Made by a program: the position numbers and the translations under genes. The notes under the pieces are model-generated. The model searched no databases. It was not told where the DNA came from and saw nothing but the letters and a program-made list of their open reading frames with translations. Below, one piece after another: positions 36,813 through 49,100 of a stretch of DNA of 64,000 nucleotides. Position 1 is the stretch's first letter, and every line of letters begins with the position of its first letter. This DNA is from Nematostella vectensis. Taxonomy: Eukaryota; Cnidaria; Anthozoa; Actiniaria; Edwardsiidae. The stretch is from positions 19,590,927 through 19,654,926 of the forward strand of contig NC_064034.1 of NCBI RefSeq assembly GCF_932526225.1, given 5' to 3'.

Positions 36813-38861
36813 TTTTTTGTTTGCCTGATGCCTTTTAGGGTTTCCGCGAAATAAAAGTAATAATTAAAAACTTTAAGTAAAAACTACAATGGGTATGCAG
36901 AGCAAACATCTATTTCTTCCTTCCATCTTTCCGTAAATAAATATTAATGAAAATTCTCGCCCTATTTTGATTATAAACTAGAACATGTGTTGCTAACATA
37001 AACACATCTGTACTGTTTATTGTTGGTAAACAATCATTTAACCTGGCTGGACAATGTAGCATAAACTCATTACCAGAACGTCGAATTATTTTAAATCATC
37101 TTCGAACCGTTCCTTTTATCTCTTTTTTTATGTTCCCATCGAGGGAATAAGTTCCAAAGATTCTGATTCTTTATTAAACTGAAGAAGTCCTTTGTATAAG
37201 TTCATTGGGGAGCAGTCATAATTTATTGGGGGGGGGGGTTACAGTGTTGAATATTTTTTCAGCTCAAAATTTGACCCCACCCCCCAATCTAAGCTCGAAA
37301 ATACCGACCCTCCCCCAAAAAGGTGACCAAAAAATATGACCCTCCGCCCTTAACTAAAAAAAGGTTTATCCAACAACTTAGGCTCTGCAAACTTTTATTG
37401 GTCTTTGTATAGCACCCTAGCTAATTTATATACAATTAATAAGCCCTAGCTAATTTACCCGCAAATGTGGCCTAGCGTATTTATCTACAATTAACAGATT
37501 AAATAAGCCTTCAAATGTGGTCTACCGTATCACAAATGTGGCCGTTATAACAAATGTGGCAGGTTATTGCAAATGTGGCCCCAACAAGGACAACAGATAA
37601 AAATAAACAATGACGAATGCCGGCGCGCTATATTTAAATTAGAACTAAAACAATACAAGATTTACACGGGTCATACAATGAGTTGTGCAACAATTCTAAG
37701 GGCAAATAGACATAAAGATATGTTTGCCTCCAACACTCCCCAAGAAAGACCGTTTCCTACCTCCTACAGTCACAGGGATTAGTAAATGTTTAGGTGTTAT
37801 CCCGGACGACTAGATCAAATTTTGGACCAAACTGCCAATGTTACACAAAACATCTTTATATTTATAGATACTTCGTTCTATAAATATACAAAGACGGCTT
37901 CACAGCGGACCACGGTAGCAGTGACTTAGATTACTTAGAGTTATCATTTGATACTTCGTTCTATAAATATGCAAAGACGGCTTCACAGCGGACCGCGGAC
38001 TGCGGACCACGGTAGCAGTGACTTAGATCAGTTAGATTTATAATTTAATACTTCGTTCTATAAATATGCAAAGACGGCATCACAGCGGACCGCGGACTGC
38101 GGACCATGGTAGCAGTGACTTAGATCAATTGAATAATTTCGTTAGATGAATAAAAAAGACAGCTTCACTGCGGACTGAGGACCACGGCAGTAACGTGGCT
38201 CCACAGTGAACGGGTATTCTGAAGTTGCTCAAATCAGTGTTATCGCGGACGACTAGATCAAATTTTGGACCAAACTGACAAGTTGTAAATGAAAATAATT
38301 TTTTAACGGACAATTAGGGAGATGTTGCACAAAAAATCATATGTGTTACTATCTATCACTAGACGCACTTAAATCTTTAGAATACACTAAAATACCTGAT
38401 CTTGTATATTTTCTGCCATTAACCACTGGATTTTGGCGCCTCTATTGACATTGTGAAATAACAATTTATATGGTAATAACGATAAACTGTGGGAGCTACA
38501 GGTCCATGAAGCGTAACACGTGGAGGAGGTTAGAAAAACCCAGCCTAACCAGCGACAACGATGAACTTTTTTGCCTCCAGAGCGGGCCTGTTCTTTACCA
38601 TATAACTCTATATCGATCTACAAAGGCCTGGCTAGTTTATTACAAATGTGGCCTACCGTATTACAAATGTGGCCGTTATAACAAATGTGGCAGGTTATTA
38701 TACATGTGGCCTCAATAAGGACAACAGATAACAATAAACAAATGACGAATGCCGGCTCGATACTTTTAAATTAGAACTAAAACAATACAAGGTGCTCTTT
38801 AGGCCAATAAAACCCTCATCTTTGAGGTGGCGTATGCGTTAATCTGAGCGTTGGTAACGAT

Positions 38862-39960
38862 ATGAAGCCTCAGTTCTTTGTGGTTATATGTGTATTTAAA
38901 GTGGCTTCTATCACCTACTTTTACCTGAGTGGTGATTACAGAACGCAAACATGGCTGAGAGATATACCGTCGCCTGGATTGACAAATGTACTTTCCAATA
39001 GGACTAACCACAAGGGGGAACGAGCAGAGAACTCAAACTCGAGTGCGGATTTTATTAAAAAGATAAAGGTAACGGTTTTTATTGGGATAATCACAGCACC
39101 TAAACGTATAGACCGGCGGACAGCTATCAGAGAAACTTGGTTAACAACACTCGATCACTACCCGGAGATAGGGATGGGTTTTTTTTACGGATGGACTTGG
39201 ACTAAGTAAGGATGAAACCTTTGACCTGCAACAAGAGCGGGCGAAGTATGGCGACGTGGAATTTCTACCCCTAAAAGGTGGAGTGCGATTTACATATCGC
39301 TTATTGTGGATGATGTTTTTGGCTCTGGAAAAATATGATTTTAAATTCATTCTTAAAGCTGACGACGATTATTTTGTTTGTTTGGAGCATTTGAACTTCG
39401 ATATCCGCTCCAGACTGCAAGAAAAGTTCTTAGTCTGGGGGTGGTTACACTGTGAGCGCGGTTCCCAGTGGACTGACGAAGGCCTCATCATATTCGGCCG
39501 AGATTTTGTCGATGAAATCGTCAAACGAAATCAAACATTACAGTGCCACCCGTTCGGGGACCAAGCAATTGGCTTATGGATAAACGCCCTGGCGCGAGAT
39601 GGATTAGAAGTGACGTTTTTTGCTGACAACAAAAGGCTGGTTCATATAAATTCACTCGATTCAGAACCATACGTAAAAAACAGCGATCTCTGCACAAGGC
39701 TGCTGGGGATCCACCAGGCGTACCCTGCACGAATGAGAGAGTACTGGAGTTTAGTGAAGACAAACTGGTTTCACGTCAGCTTCGCCGAGGTTCCTAGGGA
39801 ACCTTTTAAGTCTTATTGTCCATATCCAAGAAAGTTTGAATGGAGGTACTTTGCGTCATCGTGGCGTCATGAGCCGAGCCCTTGCTGGGGAAGTAAGGAC
39901 GTTTGGTCGTACTTGGAGAAATTCAAATATTTCTCAGGACGACAAGGAAGTAGAAAGTGA
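38862..39960 (+). pseudogene. GT31 beta-1,3-galactosyltransferase-like gene, copy 4, frameshifted
   Basis: The sequence is otherwise nearly identical to copies 1-2, but the run of seven T after GGGATGGG is eight T here (39179-39186). The frame therefore ends after 115 residues, shortly past RRTAIRETW and before the DxD. The rest (from 39256 in the second frame, 234 residues) is fully open and keeps every motif. The single homopolymer change could be a real recent inactivation or a sequencing/assembly error. It has a type A cassette upstream. Confidence 0.85.
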
Positions 39961-41775
39961 TTTTTTGTTTGCCTGATGCCTTTTAGGGTTTCCGCGAAAT
40001 AAAAGTAATAATTAAAAACTTTAAGTAAAAACTACAATGGGTATGCAGAGCAAACATCTATTTCTTCCTTCCATCTTTCCGTAAATAAATATTAATGAAA
40101 ATTCTCGCCCTATTTTGATTAAAAACTAGAACATCTGCTGCTAACATAAACACATCTGTACTGTTTATTGTTGGTAAACAATCATTTAACCTGGCTGGAC
40201 GATGTAGCATAAACTCATTACCAGTACGTCGAATTATTTTAAATCATCTTCGAACCGTTCCTTTTATCTCTTTTTTTTATGTTCCCATCGACGGAATAAG
40301 TTCCAAAGATTCTGATTCTTTATTAAACTGAAGAAGTCCTTTGTATAAGTTCATTGGGGAGCAGTCATAATTTATTGGGGGGGGGGGGGGGTTACAGTGT
40401 TGAATATTTTTTCAGCTCAAAATTTGACCCCACCCCCCAATCTAAGCTCGAAAATACCGACCCTCCCCCAAAAAGGTGACCAAAAAATATGACCCTCCGC
40501 CCTTAACTAAAAAAAGGTTTATCCAACAACTTAGGCTCTGCAAACTTTTATTGGTCTTTGTATAGCACCCTAGCTAATTTATATACAATTAAAAAGCCCT
40601 AGCTAATTTACCCGCAAATGTGGCCTAGCTTATTTATCTACAATTAACAGATTAAATAAGCCTTCAAATGTGGCCTACCGTATCACAAATGTGGCCGTTA
40701 TAAAAAATGTGGCAGTTTATTGCAAATGTGGCCCCAACAAGGACAACAGATAAAAATAAACAATGACGAATGCCGGCGCGCTATATTTAAATTAGAACTA
40801 AAACAATACAAGATTAACACGGGTCATACAATGAGTTGTGCAACAATTCTAAGGGTAAATAAACATAAAGATATGTTTGCCTCCAACACTCCCCAAGAAA
40901 GACCGTTTCCTACCTCCTACAGTCACAGGGATTAGTAAATGTTTAGGTGTTATCCCGGACGACTAGATCAAATTTTGGACCAAACTGCCAATGTTACACA
41001 AAACATCTTTATATTTATAGATACTTCGTTCTATAAATATACAAAGACGGCTTCACAGCGGACCACGGTAGCAGTGACTTAGAGTTATCATTTGATACTT
41101 CGTTCTATAAATATGCAAAGACGGCTTCACAGCGGACCGCGGACTGCGGACCACGGTAGCAGTGACTTAGATCAGTTAGATTTATAATTTAATACTTCGT
41201 TCTATAAATATGCAAAGACGGCTTCACAGCGGACCGCGGACTGCGGACCATGGTAGCAGTGACTTAGATCAATTGAATAATTTCGTTAGATGAATCAAAA
41301 AGACAGCTTCACTGCGGACTGCGGACCACGGCAGTAACGTGGCTCCACAGTGGACGGGTATTCTGAAGTTGCTCCAATCAGTGTTATCGCGGACGACTAT
41401 ATCAAATTTTGGACCAAACTGACAAGTTGTAAATGAAAATATTTTTTTAACGGACGATTAGGGAGATGTTGCACAAAAAATCATATGTGTTACTATCTAT
41501 CACTAGACGCACTTAAATCTTTAGAATACACTAAAATACCTGATCTTGTATATTTTCTGCCATTAACCACTGGATTTTGGCGCCTCTATTGACATTGTGA
41601 AATAACAATTTATATGGTAATAACGATAAACTGTGAGAGCTAAAGGTCCATGAAGCGTAACACGTGGAGGTTAGAAAAAACCAGCCTAACCAGCGACAAC
41701 GATGAACTTTTTCGCCTCCAGAGCGGGCCTGTTCTTTACCATATAACTCTATATCGATCTACAAAGGCCTGGCTA

Positions 41776-41998
41776 AACTAGGCGACATGGCGGCTATAGC
41801 CAGGAAAAAATAGGGATTAGATAAGCACCGCATTTAAATAACTGGTATTTCCAACATTCAAAAGAGCCTAGTTACGAAAATGTAAATGCGCGAGGTAGTA
41901 GAATCAAGCTTTGGATCGATATTTTTGTGATAGGCGGTAAAAACCTGCTTGAGGTCAAATTTTAGAGGACAGCAAGACGAATTTGAATGAAAGAGTAG
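41776..41998 (+). promoter_or_regulatory. Type B upstream cassette of GT31 copy 5
   Basis: Same content as 35421-35644 with one base missing. It joins the common proximal segment at GAGTAG|GTGCTCTTTAGG. The conserved proximal segment of this copy reads GGCAAATAAAACCCACATC, so the CCAAT box present in the other four copies is lost here. Confidence 0.5.
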
Positions 41999-42068
41999 GT
42001 GCTCTTTAGGCAAATAAAACCCACATCTTTGAGGTGGCGTATGCGTTAATCTGAGCGTTGTTAACGAT

Positions 42069-43163
42069 ATGAAGCCTCAGTTCTTTGTGGTTATATGTGT
42101 ATTTGGAGTGGCTTCTATCACCTTCTTTTACCTGAGTGGTGATTACAGAGCGCAAACATGGCTGAGAGATATACCGTCGCCTGGATTGAGAAATGTACTT
42201 TCCAATAGGACTAACCACAAGGGAGAACGAGCAGAGAACTCAAACTCGAGTGCGGATTTTATTAAAAAGATAAAGGTAACGGTTTTTATTGGGATAATAA
42301 CAGCACCTAAACGTATAGACCGGCGGACAGCTATCAGAGAAACTTGGTTAACAACACTCGATCACTACCCGGAGATAGGGATGGGTTTTTTTACGGATGG
42401 ACTTGGACTAAGTAAGGATGAAACCTTTGACCTGCAACAAGAGCGGGCGAAGTATGGCGACGTGGAATTTCTACCCCTAAAAGGTGGAGTGCGATTTACA
42501 CATCGCTTATTGTGGATGATGTTTTTGGCTCTGGAAAAATATGATTTTAAATTCATTCTTAAAGCTGACGACGATTATTTTGTTTGTTTGGAGCATTTGA
42601 ACTTCGATATCCGCTCCAGACTGCAAGAAAAGTTCTTAGTCTGGGGGTGGTTACACTGTGAGCGCGGTTCCCAGTGGACTGACGAAGGCCTCATCATATT
42701 CGGCCGAGATTTTGTCGATGAAATCGTCAAACGAAATCAAACATTACAGTGCCACCCGTTTGGGGACCAAGCAATTGGCTTATGGATAAACGCCCTGGCG
42801 CGAGATGGATTAGAAGTGACGTTTTTTGCTGACAACCAAAGGCTGGTTCATTTAAATTCACTCGATTCAGAACACCTAAAAAACAGCGATCTCTGCACAA
42901 GGCTGCTGGGGATCCACCAGGCGTACCCTGCACGAATGAGAGAGTACTGGAGTTTAGTGAAGACAAACTGGTTTCACGTCAGCTTCGCCGAGGTTCCTAG
43001 GGAACCTTTTAAGTCTTATTGTCCATATCCAAGAAAGTTTGACTGGATGTATTTTGCGCCACCGTGGCGTCATGAGCCGAGCCCTTGCTGGGGAAGTAAG
43101 GACGTTTGGTCGTACTTGGAGAAATTCAAATATTTCTCAGGACGACAAGGAAGTAGAAAGTGA
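42069..43163 (+). CDS. GT31 beta-1,3-galactosyltransferase-like protein, copy 5 (most diverged)
   Basis: 364 residues. Beyond the shared layout (signal-anchor, RRTAIRETW, ADDDYF, GDQAIG) it has K13G, Y19F, T29A, T41R, K257Q, a one-residue-shorter segment (SEHLKNSD for SEPYVKNSD) and C-terminal changes (KFDWMYFAPPWRHE for KFEWRYFASSWRHE). The changes are clustered rather than spread, consistent with conversion homogenising the rest. Intact frame; family role as for copy 1. Confidence 0.88.
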   Translation: MKPQFFVVICVFGVASITFFYLSGDYRAQTWLRDIPSPGLRNVLSNRTNHKGERAENSNSSADFIKKIKVTVFIGIITAPKRIDRRTAIRETWLTTLDHYPEIGMGFFTDGLGLSKDETFDLQQERAKYGDVEFLPLKGGVRFTHRLLWMMFLALEKYDFKFILKADDDYFVCLEHLNFDIRSRLQEKFLVWGWLHCERGSQWTDEGLIIFGRDFVDEIVKRNQTLQCHPFGDQAIGLWINALARDGLEVTFFADNQRLVHLNSLDSEHLKNSDLCTRLLGIHQAYPARMREYWSLVKTNWFHVSFAEVPREPFKSYCPYPRKFDWMYFAPPWRHEPSPCWGSKDVWSYLEKFKYFSGRQGSRK

Positions 43164-44340
43164 TTTTTTGTTTGCCTGATGCCTTTTAGGGTTTCCGCGA
43201 AATAAAAGTAATAATTAAAAACTTTAAGTAAAAACTACAATGGGTATGCAGAGCAAACATCTATTTCTTCCTTCCATCTTTCCGTAAATAAATATTAATG
43301 AAAATTCTCGCCCTATTTTGATTATAAACTAGAACATCTGCTGCTAACATAAACACATCTGTACTGTTTATTGTTGGTAAATAATCACTTTAACTGGCTG
43401 GACACTGTAGCATAAATTCATTACCAGAACGTCGAATTATTCTTAATCACCTTCGAACCGTTCCTTTTATCTCTTTTCTTATGTTCCCATCGAGGGAATA
43501 AGTTCCAAAGATTCTGATTCTTTACTAAACTGAAGAAGTCCTTTGTATAAGTTCATTGGGGAGCAGTCATAATTTATTCGGGGGGGGGGGGGGGGGGGGT
43601 GGTTATAGTGTTGAATATTTTTTCAGCTCAAAATCTGACCCCACCCCCCAATCTAAGCTCGAAAATACCGACCCTCCGCCAAAAAGGTGACCAAAAAATA
43701 TGACCCTCCGCCCTTAACTAAAAAAAGGTTTATCCAACAACTTAGGCTCTGGTCTTTGTACAGCGCCCTAGCTAATTTATCTACAATTAATAAGCCCTAG
43801 CTAATTTATCCGCAAATGTTGCCTAGCTTATTTATCTACAATTAACAGATTAATAAGCCTACAAATGTGGCCTACCGTATCACAAATGTGGCCGTTATAA
43901 CAAATGTGGCAGGTTATTATACATGCCGGCGCGCTTCTTATCTAAACTAGAACTAAAACAATACAAGATTTACACGGGACATACAATGAGTCAATGAGTT
44001 GTGCAACAATTCTAAGGGTAAATAAACATAAAGATATGTTTGCCTCCAACACTCCCCAAGAAAGACCGTTTCCTACCTCCTACAGTCACAGTGATTAGTT
44101 AATGTTTAGTGAAATTTTTAAATTAAGAATCAGTGTTATCCCGGACGACTAGATCAAATTTTGGACCAAACTGCCAATGTTGCACAAAACATCATATGTT
44201 ACTATCTATCACTAGACGCACTTTAATCTTAAGAATACACTAAAAAACCTAATCTTGTATATTTTCTGCCATTAACCTCTGGGTTTTGGCTTATTTTAGC
44301 TCTCATTAACCTCTGGATTTTGGCTAATTTTAGCTAATTT

Positions 44341-46157
44341 ATCTACAATTAGTAAGCCCGCCAGGTACATGCTATTCACCTCACTCATTGCTTCGTATTC
44401 CTAACCGTTCCTGCTGCCTGTATCTCCTCGTATTATTTTCGCTCAATCTGTGCTATCACAACGGCGTGCCAGAGTCGCACCGTTCTGGTTCGGTAGAGGT
44501 TCGATCGTAGAGCGGCCCTACAATAAACGTCGAACTTTTTGTTTGTTAACTCCCATGGGTAAGGAGTGTAACAATATAGTCATTAGGCACAAAATACATG
44601 CTGCTTTGTCTTATGGCGCTAAAATGGAGGACAGAACACGAAGACTAGAAATGACTAGAAAAACCTTCTTTGTCAAAGCAATATGGTCTAATAGGAAGGA
44701 AAATGAATTTAATGCCGTAATAGATTGGATAAAGAAAAGGCGACTCCTGTTGCGCTTCCTGTTTTTTTTTTTTTTATTACAAAACGGCATTTCGCATGAA
44801 ATGCACTCGTATTTTGTGTCCCCGAAATAAGAGCTGTGCATCTGTACCCGACCCGTCGAGTCCTCAGGTAATGATTTCCGAAACGCCGCCATTTTCACGA
44901 TTGCTAGAATAGTGCGAGGCAAGCGGCTACATACGAGATTTCACGCTACATACAGGGTCTCAGGGGAGTTATTGTCTCTCTATACACTATACACTCTCTA
45001 TTACACTATGCTGCTATATCATACTCCGTTCACAAGGAGCCAACTGTCCTAGCCCCTCAGCGGCGTAGCCAGGATTTTGAACAGGAGGGGGCCCAAAAGG
45101 GACTTCCAAGGCATTATTACTGAAATATCACCAAGTATTATATGTACAGAAGTATAATCAAATCAAGAGAGCATATCTTGAGCCGATGTATACTGTATAT
45201 ATATTTGTAGGGGATTTGGGGATTCTCCCCAGGAATAAATGTTGAATTTCACGAGGTTTCAAGAGGTTTTGCTAGAGAATTCCATGAGTTCAACAAATAT
45301 GGCCATCCCCCAAATCTGAGTTCAAAAAATCGTGACCCCCAAAATAGTAGGGCTTCCCCCCGGTAAATAATTTCTTCCACCATTTTTTCTCCCGCGTAAT
45401 TCCGAGTCACACAAAGGATCCATTCCCATCGGCTAAACATGCGAGAAACCAAGATATTTCGTATCAACGTATAGCGTAGTAACAAATCATACTTCATTCG
45501 TAGATTGTTATTTTGAAGTTTCCTTGGGAATAAACCGTTGTATTTTAATGATAAACAATAACAAAGGAGTGGTTGATCGACATTTAATGCCATCCATGCA
45601 AACAGCCGCTGTTATAAAAAAACTTGCTTGAGATGAGGTTTCCACAACAAACACAGTAACTTATATGTGCTTGACTACGAGCAAAGGCGTTCATTCACCT
45701 GTGCATGGATCCAAAAACATATACCGTACAGTGTTTCGGTTTCCATCCCACCGTTACGTATACGGAAGTATCGTAGTAGATAAAAAAAATACCATTTTCA
45801 TCAAACCCCTACCGTATACGGAAGTATCGTAGTAGATAAAAAAATATAATGTCCATATAACGCCTACCATAGTACCGTGTATAAAAAAATCGTCGGAGAA
45901 AAGAAAAAAGACATCTAATTTGGAATTCGATCAAGAGACCTTAATGTATATATTATGGTCTCTTGATTTGAGTTATCGAGATAAGACCACTCCCACCGGT
46001 CCTCCTGTGTTGTAGTCCCAGGCTTGGTCGCACTGTAGTTTGCATTCTAGAAGGAGTTTTCTCTTTCTTCGTTCTTTTTTTTTCGCTTTCTGTATTTCGC
46101 CGCTGTTTTCCTACTTTGCCTGAGATCTTTGCCAATGTGCTACACGTAAATGGGAAC
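44341..46157. other. Intergenic DNA and RP2 5' region
   Basis: No gene was recognised. The 126-codon frame at 44450-44830 has no family resemblance and includes a poly-Phe run from a T tract. 45060-45380 holds a repeat fragment with CCCCAAATCTGAG and CCCCCGG blocks like those in the GT31 units. 45757-45850 holds a direct repeat (listed separately). The RP2 promoter and 5' UTR should lie in roughly 45900-46157. Confidence 0.5.
45754..45850 (+). repeat. ~66-bp direct repeat with palindromic CCGTATACGG
   Basis: ATACGGAAGTATCGTAGTAG then ATAAAAAAA occurs twice (from about 45759 and 45815) about 400 bp upstream of RP2. The second copy carries a perfect CCGTATACGG palindrome and the first a CCGTTACGTATACGG variant. 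Confidence 0.75.
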
Positions 46158-46170
46158 ATGGGTTGCCTAG
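46150..46170 (+). promoter_or_regulatory. Short upstream ORF overlapping the RP2 start codon
   Basis: ATG GGA ACA TGG GTT GCC TAG begins 8 nt before the RP2 ATG, in another frame, and ends 12 nt inside the coding region. Its context (TAAATGG) is weaker than that of the RP2 start (AACATGG). If it is in the mRNA it could reduce RP2 translation. Confidence 0.45.
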
Positions 46171-49100
46171 AATCAAAGTCCAAACAAGAAAGCCCGCCAC
46201 CAGAGCCAAAAGTGTTCAGTTGGTAAGCAAGAAGTGATTTGAACAGACAGCGGCGACGACGATAACACAACTGATCGAAACTACTGTGTGTTTTCACAAA
46301 TGCAAATTTAAATTCCAATGTTTTTAAACCTATGGTAAATAATTTCTGTTTGTTCTTTCAAGGGAGCGAAAGGATCGTCCTGACCCCAAAGACTACACGT
46401 TAGCTAACTTGAAGGATGTGACGGTTGGTCGATTGCCCGGGAAAGTCAATGGCGAAGGCTTTGTTATCCAAGACTGCCATGTACGCAAAGTCTCCACAAT
46501 ATCCTAGCCAACTAGAAGCACTATCGATTATTGAGATGTTATTTACATTGCCTCTGATATGTTCTCTCTTTCTCTTTGCTTTTGCTACAAAAACGCCGGT
46601 TAATGCCATAGCAACAGTGTCAAATGTTTTATGAACCCAAGTCAGGATGCATAAAAGGGAATTACCATGTTATAAAAATCAGTCGTAGTTTATTAGTTCC
46701 AAAAAGCAAAAGGAAAATATCAGTCAATGCGTATCTTAGAGTTGTATGAAGTGTGTGAAAACATAAATAATCTGTGCACGGCTGGTATACTAAATTCATG
46801 CAAAAAACAACGAAATGGAATCATCAGCTTACTGTATCTCTCCCTTCCTCATAACCCGCTCCTGCTTGCTCAACCTAAAGCTGAATCCCTCTAACCTTAG
46901 TATAACTTTGCTTTAGAGCTAACATGATCTATCCTGACTATTCCATTCATTCCATTCCAGGACTGCAACATCTACATATTTGATAACTCTGCCACCATCA
47001 CTATTGATGACTGCGTGGGATGTACATTTTTTCTTGGGCCAATTAAAGGAAGGTAAGAAGAACTTTGCTATCAAGTGAGACCCTTTTACCTGATGCTTCT
47101 CATGGATGGATGTAGAGGTGGGTCGAGCAGGCCCCATCCCCCTATTTTCAGAGATTTAACTTTTAAAAATTTTGCTTGCCCCCTCCCCCTCCCCCCCCCC
47201 CCCCCCCCACACACACACACATATTTTAATTATCTGGGCAAGCAACAAAAGATTTAACCAACAAAACTTGGTAAGTGATTTAGTAAAAACCTGCATGTTA
47301 AAGCCTTGATTTTTAAAAGTCTGTCAAAACAGGTTCTTATATGTTGGGGTAATACTAACAATTAAGGCATAACAGCATGATTCATAATTACGGAAGTTTG
47401 ACTGAATACATAGCCACTTTGCTATAGAGATATCCTACTGTATGTATGTTATATCTGTAATCTTCTCTTTATGGAAGAGCAAATGTTTAGCAAATTTGTT
47501 GCATCATTTGTTCATGGAGTAACCAATCATATAAGAACCTTTCAAAAATTTTTTGGCTTAGTAGGTTCTTATATTTTGGGGTACTCAAATCCTAAATGTC
47601 TGCCTATAGGTTCTTAAATCCCTTGGTTCTTACATGCGGGTTTTTACTGCATCCCTGCTATTTGAATAGTGCAAAATGTATAGTTCCAAAATAAATGGTA
47701 CGGTTTTTGTCTTATTTGCATATCTTTAGTGTCTTCTTCCGTGATTGTAATAATTGCAAGGTAGCGGTCGCCTGCCAACAATTCAGGTAAGGCACCTTGT
47801 GTTAACATATAGCCGACTCACTCTAGAGTAACCTCCGTATATGGAGGACACAAAAAAGGAGAACAGTAGTAATGGGGAAACATTAAGTAGCTGCACAAAC
47901 TTGTCTGCTGTTGTAAAATGTATTTTCAATAATTGTAGATTAATATTATTATTTAAATATATATTATTATATTATATTTATTAATTAATATTTCCTTGTC
48001 TTTTGTGTAGTCAAGTACATGATGTTGAAACCATGGTTATCAATATTTTTTTTGTGATCAGGACAAGAGATTGCAAGAAGATGGATTTCTTCCTTCTTTG
48101 TGACTCCCAACCTATCATTGAGTCGTCCAGTGGCATGAAGTTTGGCTGTTTTCAGTATTACTACCCTGAACTTGAAGGTATAACTTCTTACTCCCCTGAA
48201 CTTGAAGGTATAACTTCTTACTACCCTGAACTTGAAAGTAATAGCTGGTCTTTTTAATCAGCAGATGCTAGGTATGTTTTTCAAATTGCATGGTTTGAGC
48301 TTTATAACAAATGAGAAATGTGATTTTTGTGCTGCAGGTCAGTTTGAAAAGGCATCACTAAGCGTATACAACAACAACTGGAGCAACATTTACGACTTCA
48401 CACCTGCAGCTGGAGAGACGACATGGAGTTTATTGCCAGAGGTATTTTATTATTATTGATTGCTGGAGTTACAATAAAGCACTGTGTTGTATCTACTGTA
48501 CACTTTAGCTGGATATTAGAAAACATTTAATTATTTCTTTACAAATCGGAAATTAAAGAATTGTTTTTCTGCACAGCTTTTACAAAGTAATTCTGTTTCA
48601 GGCAGTTATTAGACTTTTTCACTTTCATTGCTAATTCTTTGATGGTTTGCAATTCCTTATCCAATTATCTTATTTCATTAAGATATTATATTTCAATTCC
48701 ATTTACACCCTTCCAACCTCACCCTATCAATGCCTTCTCCTGTAGAATTCTAAAGTAGAGGATTTTATTCCATTACCAACAACGGAGGAGTTCTCCTCTA
48801 TGGAAATTTCAACTGATGTGCAAAGAAGTACGGTTCCGTTGACACTTGGCACCCGAAGAAAACCTTCAAACCAGGTAAAAAGTGATCTCCATTCTTGATA
48901 TAGGGGTCTTGGTAATGAGAATACCCCTTATATACCCCTGTTATATGAGAGTCCTTTTGGCACCCGAAGAAAACCTTCAAACCAGGTAAAAAGTGGTCTC
49001 CGTTCTTGATATGGGGGTCTTGTTATGAGAATACCCCTTATATGGCCGAGTATTTGTTATATGAGAGTCCTTTTTACGCAAGTATCCCTTATGGATAGAT

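Larger units (their letters stand above)
29030..44340 (+). repeat. Tandem array of five ~3.15-kb units, each with a GT31 gene
   Basis: Gene starts are spaced 3150, 3149, 3147 and 3207 bp. Intergenic parts are as similar as genes, including poly-G tracts of variable length (30930, 34079, 37228, 40377, 43581), TGTGGC modules, the paired CGGACGACTAG blocks and the ATACTTCGTTCTATAAAT subrepeats. The last unit is truncated and more diverged after about 43870. The high identity across coding and non-coding DNA indicates recent unequal exchange or ongoing gene conversion. Confidence 0.95.

Noticed and set aside
29353-42966. Recurrent - strand frames of 63-80 codons within each GT31 unit
   Set aside because: They are antisense shadows of the GT31 coding sequence, repeated because the units are repeated.
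44450-44830. 126-codon frame as a possible gene
   Set aside because: No recognisable family motif, a poly-Phe run from a T tract, no evident promoter or conserved partner. Left as unsupported.
45249-45593. 114-codon - strand frame
   Set aside because: It overlaps dispersed-repeat fragments and shows no domain signature.
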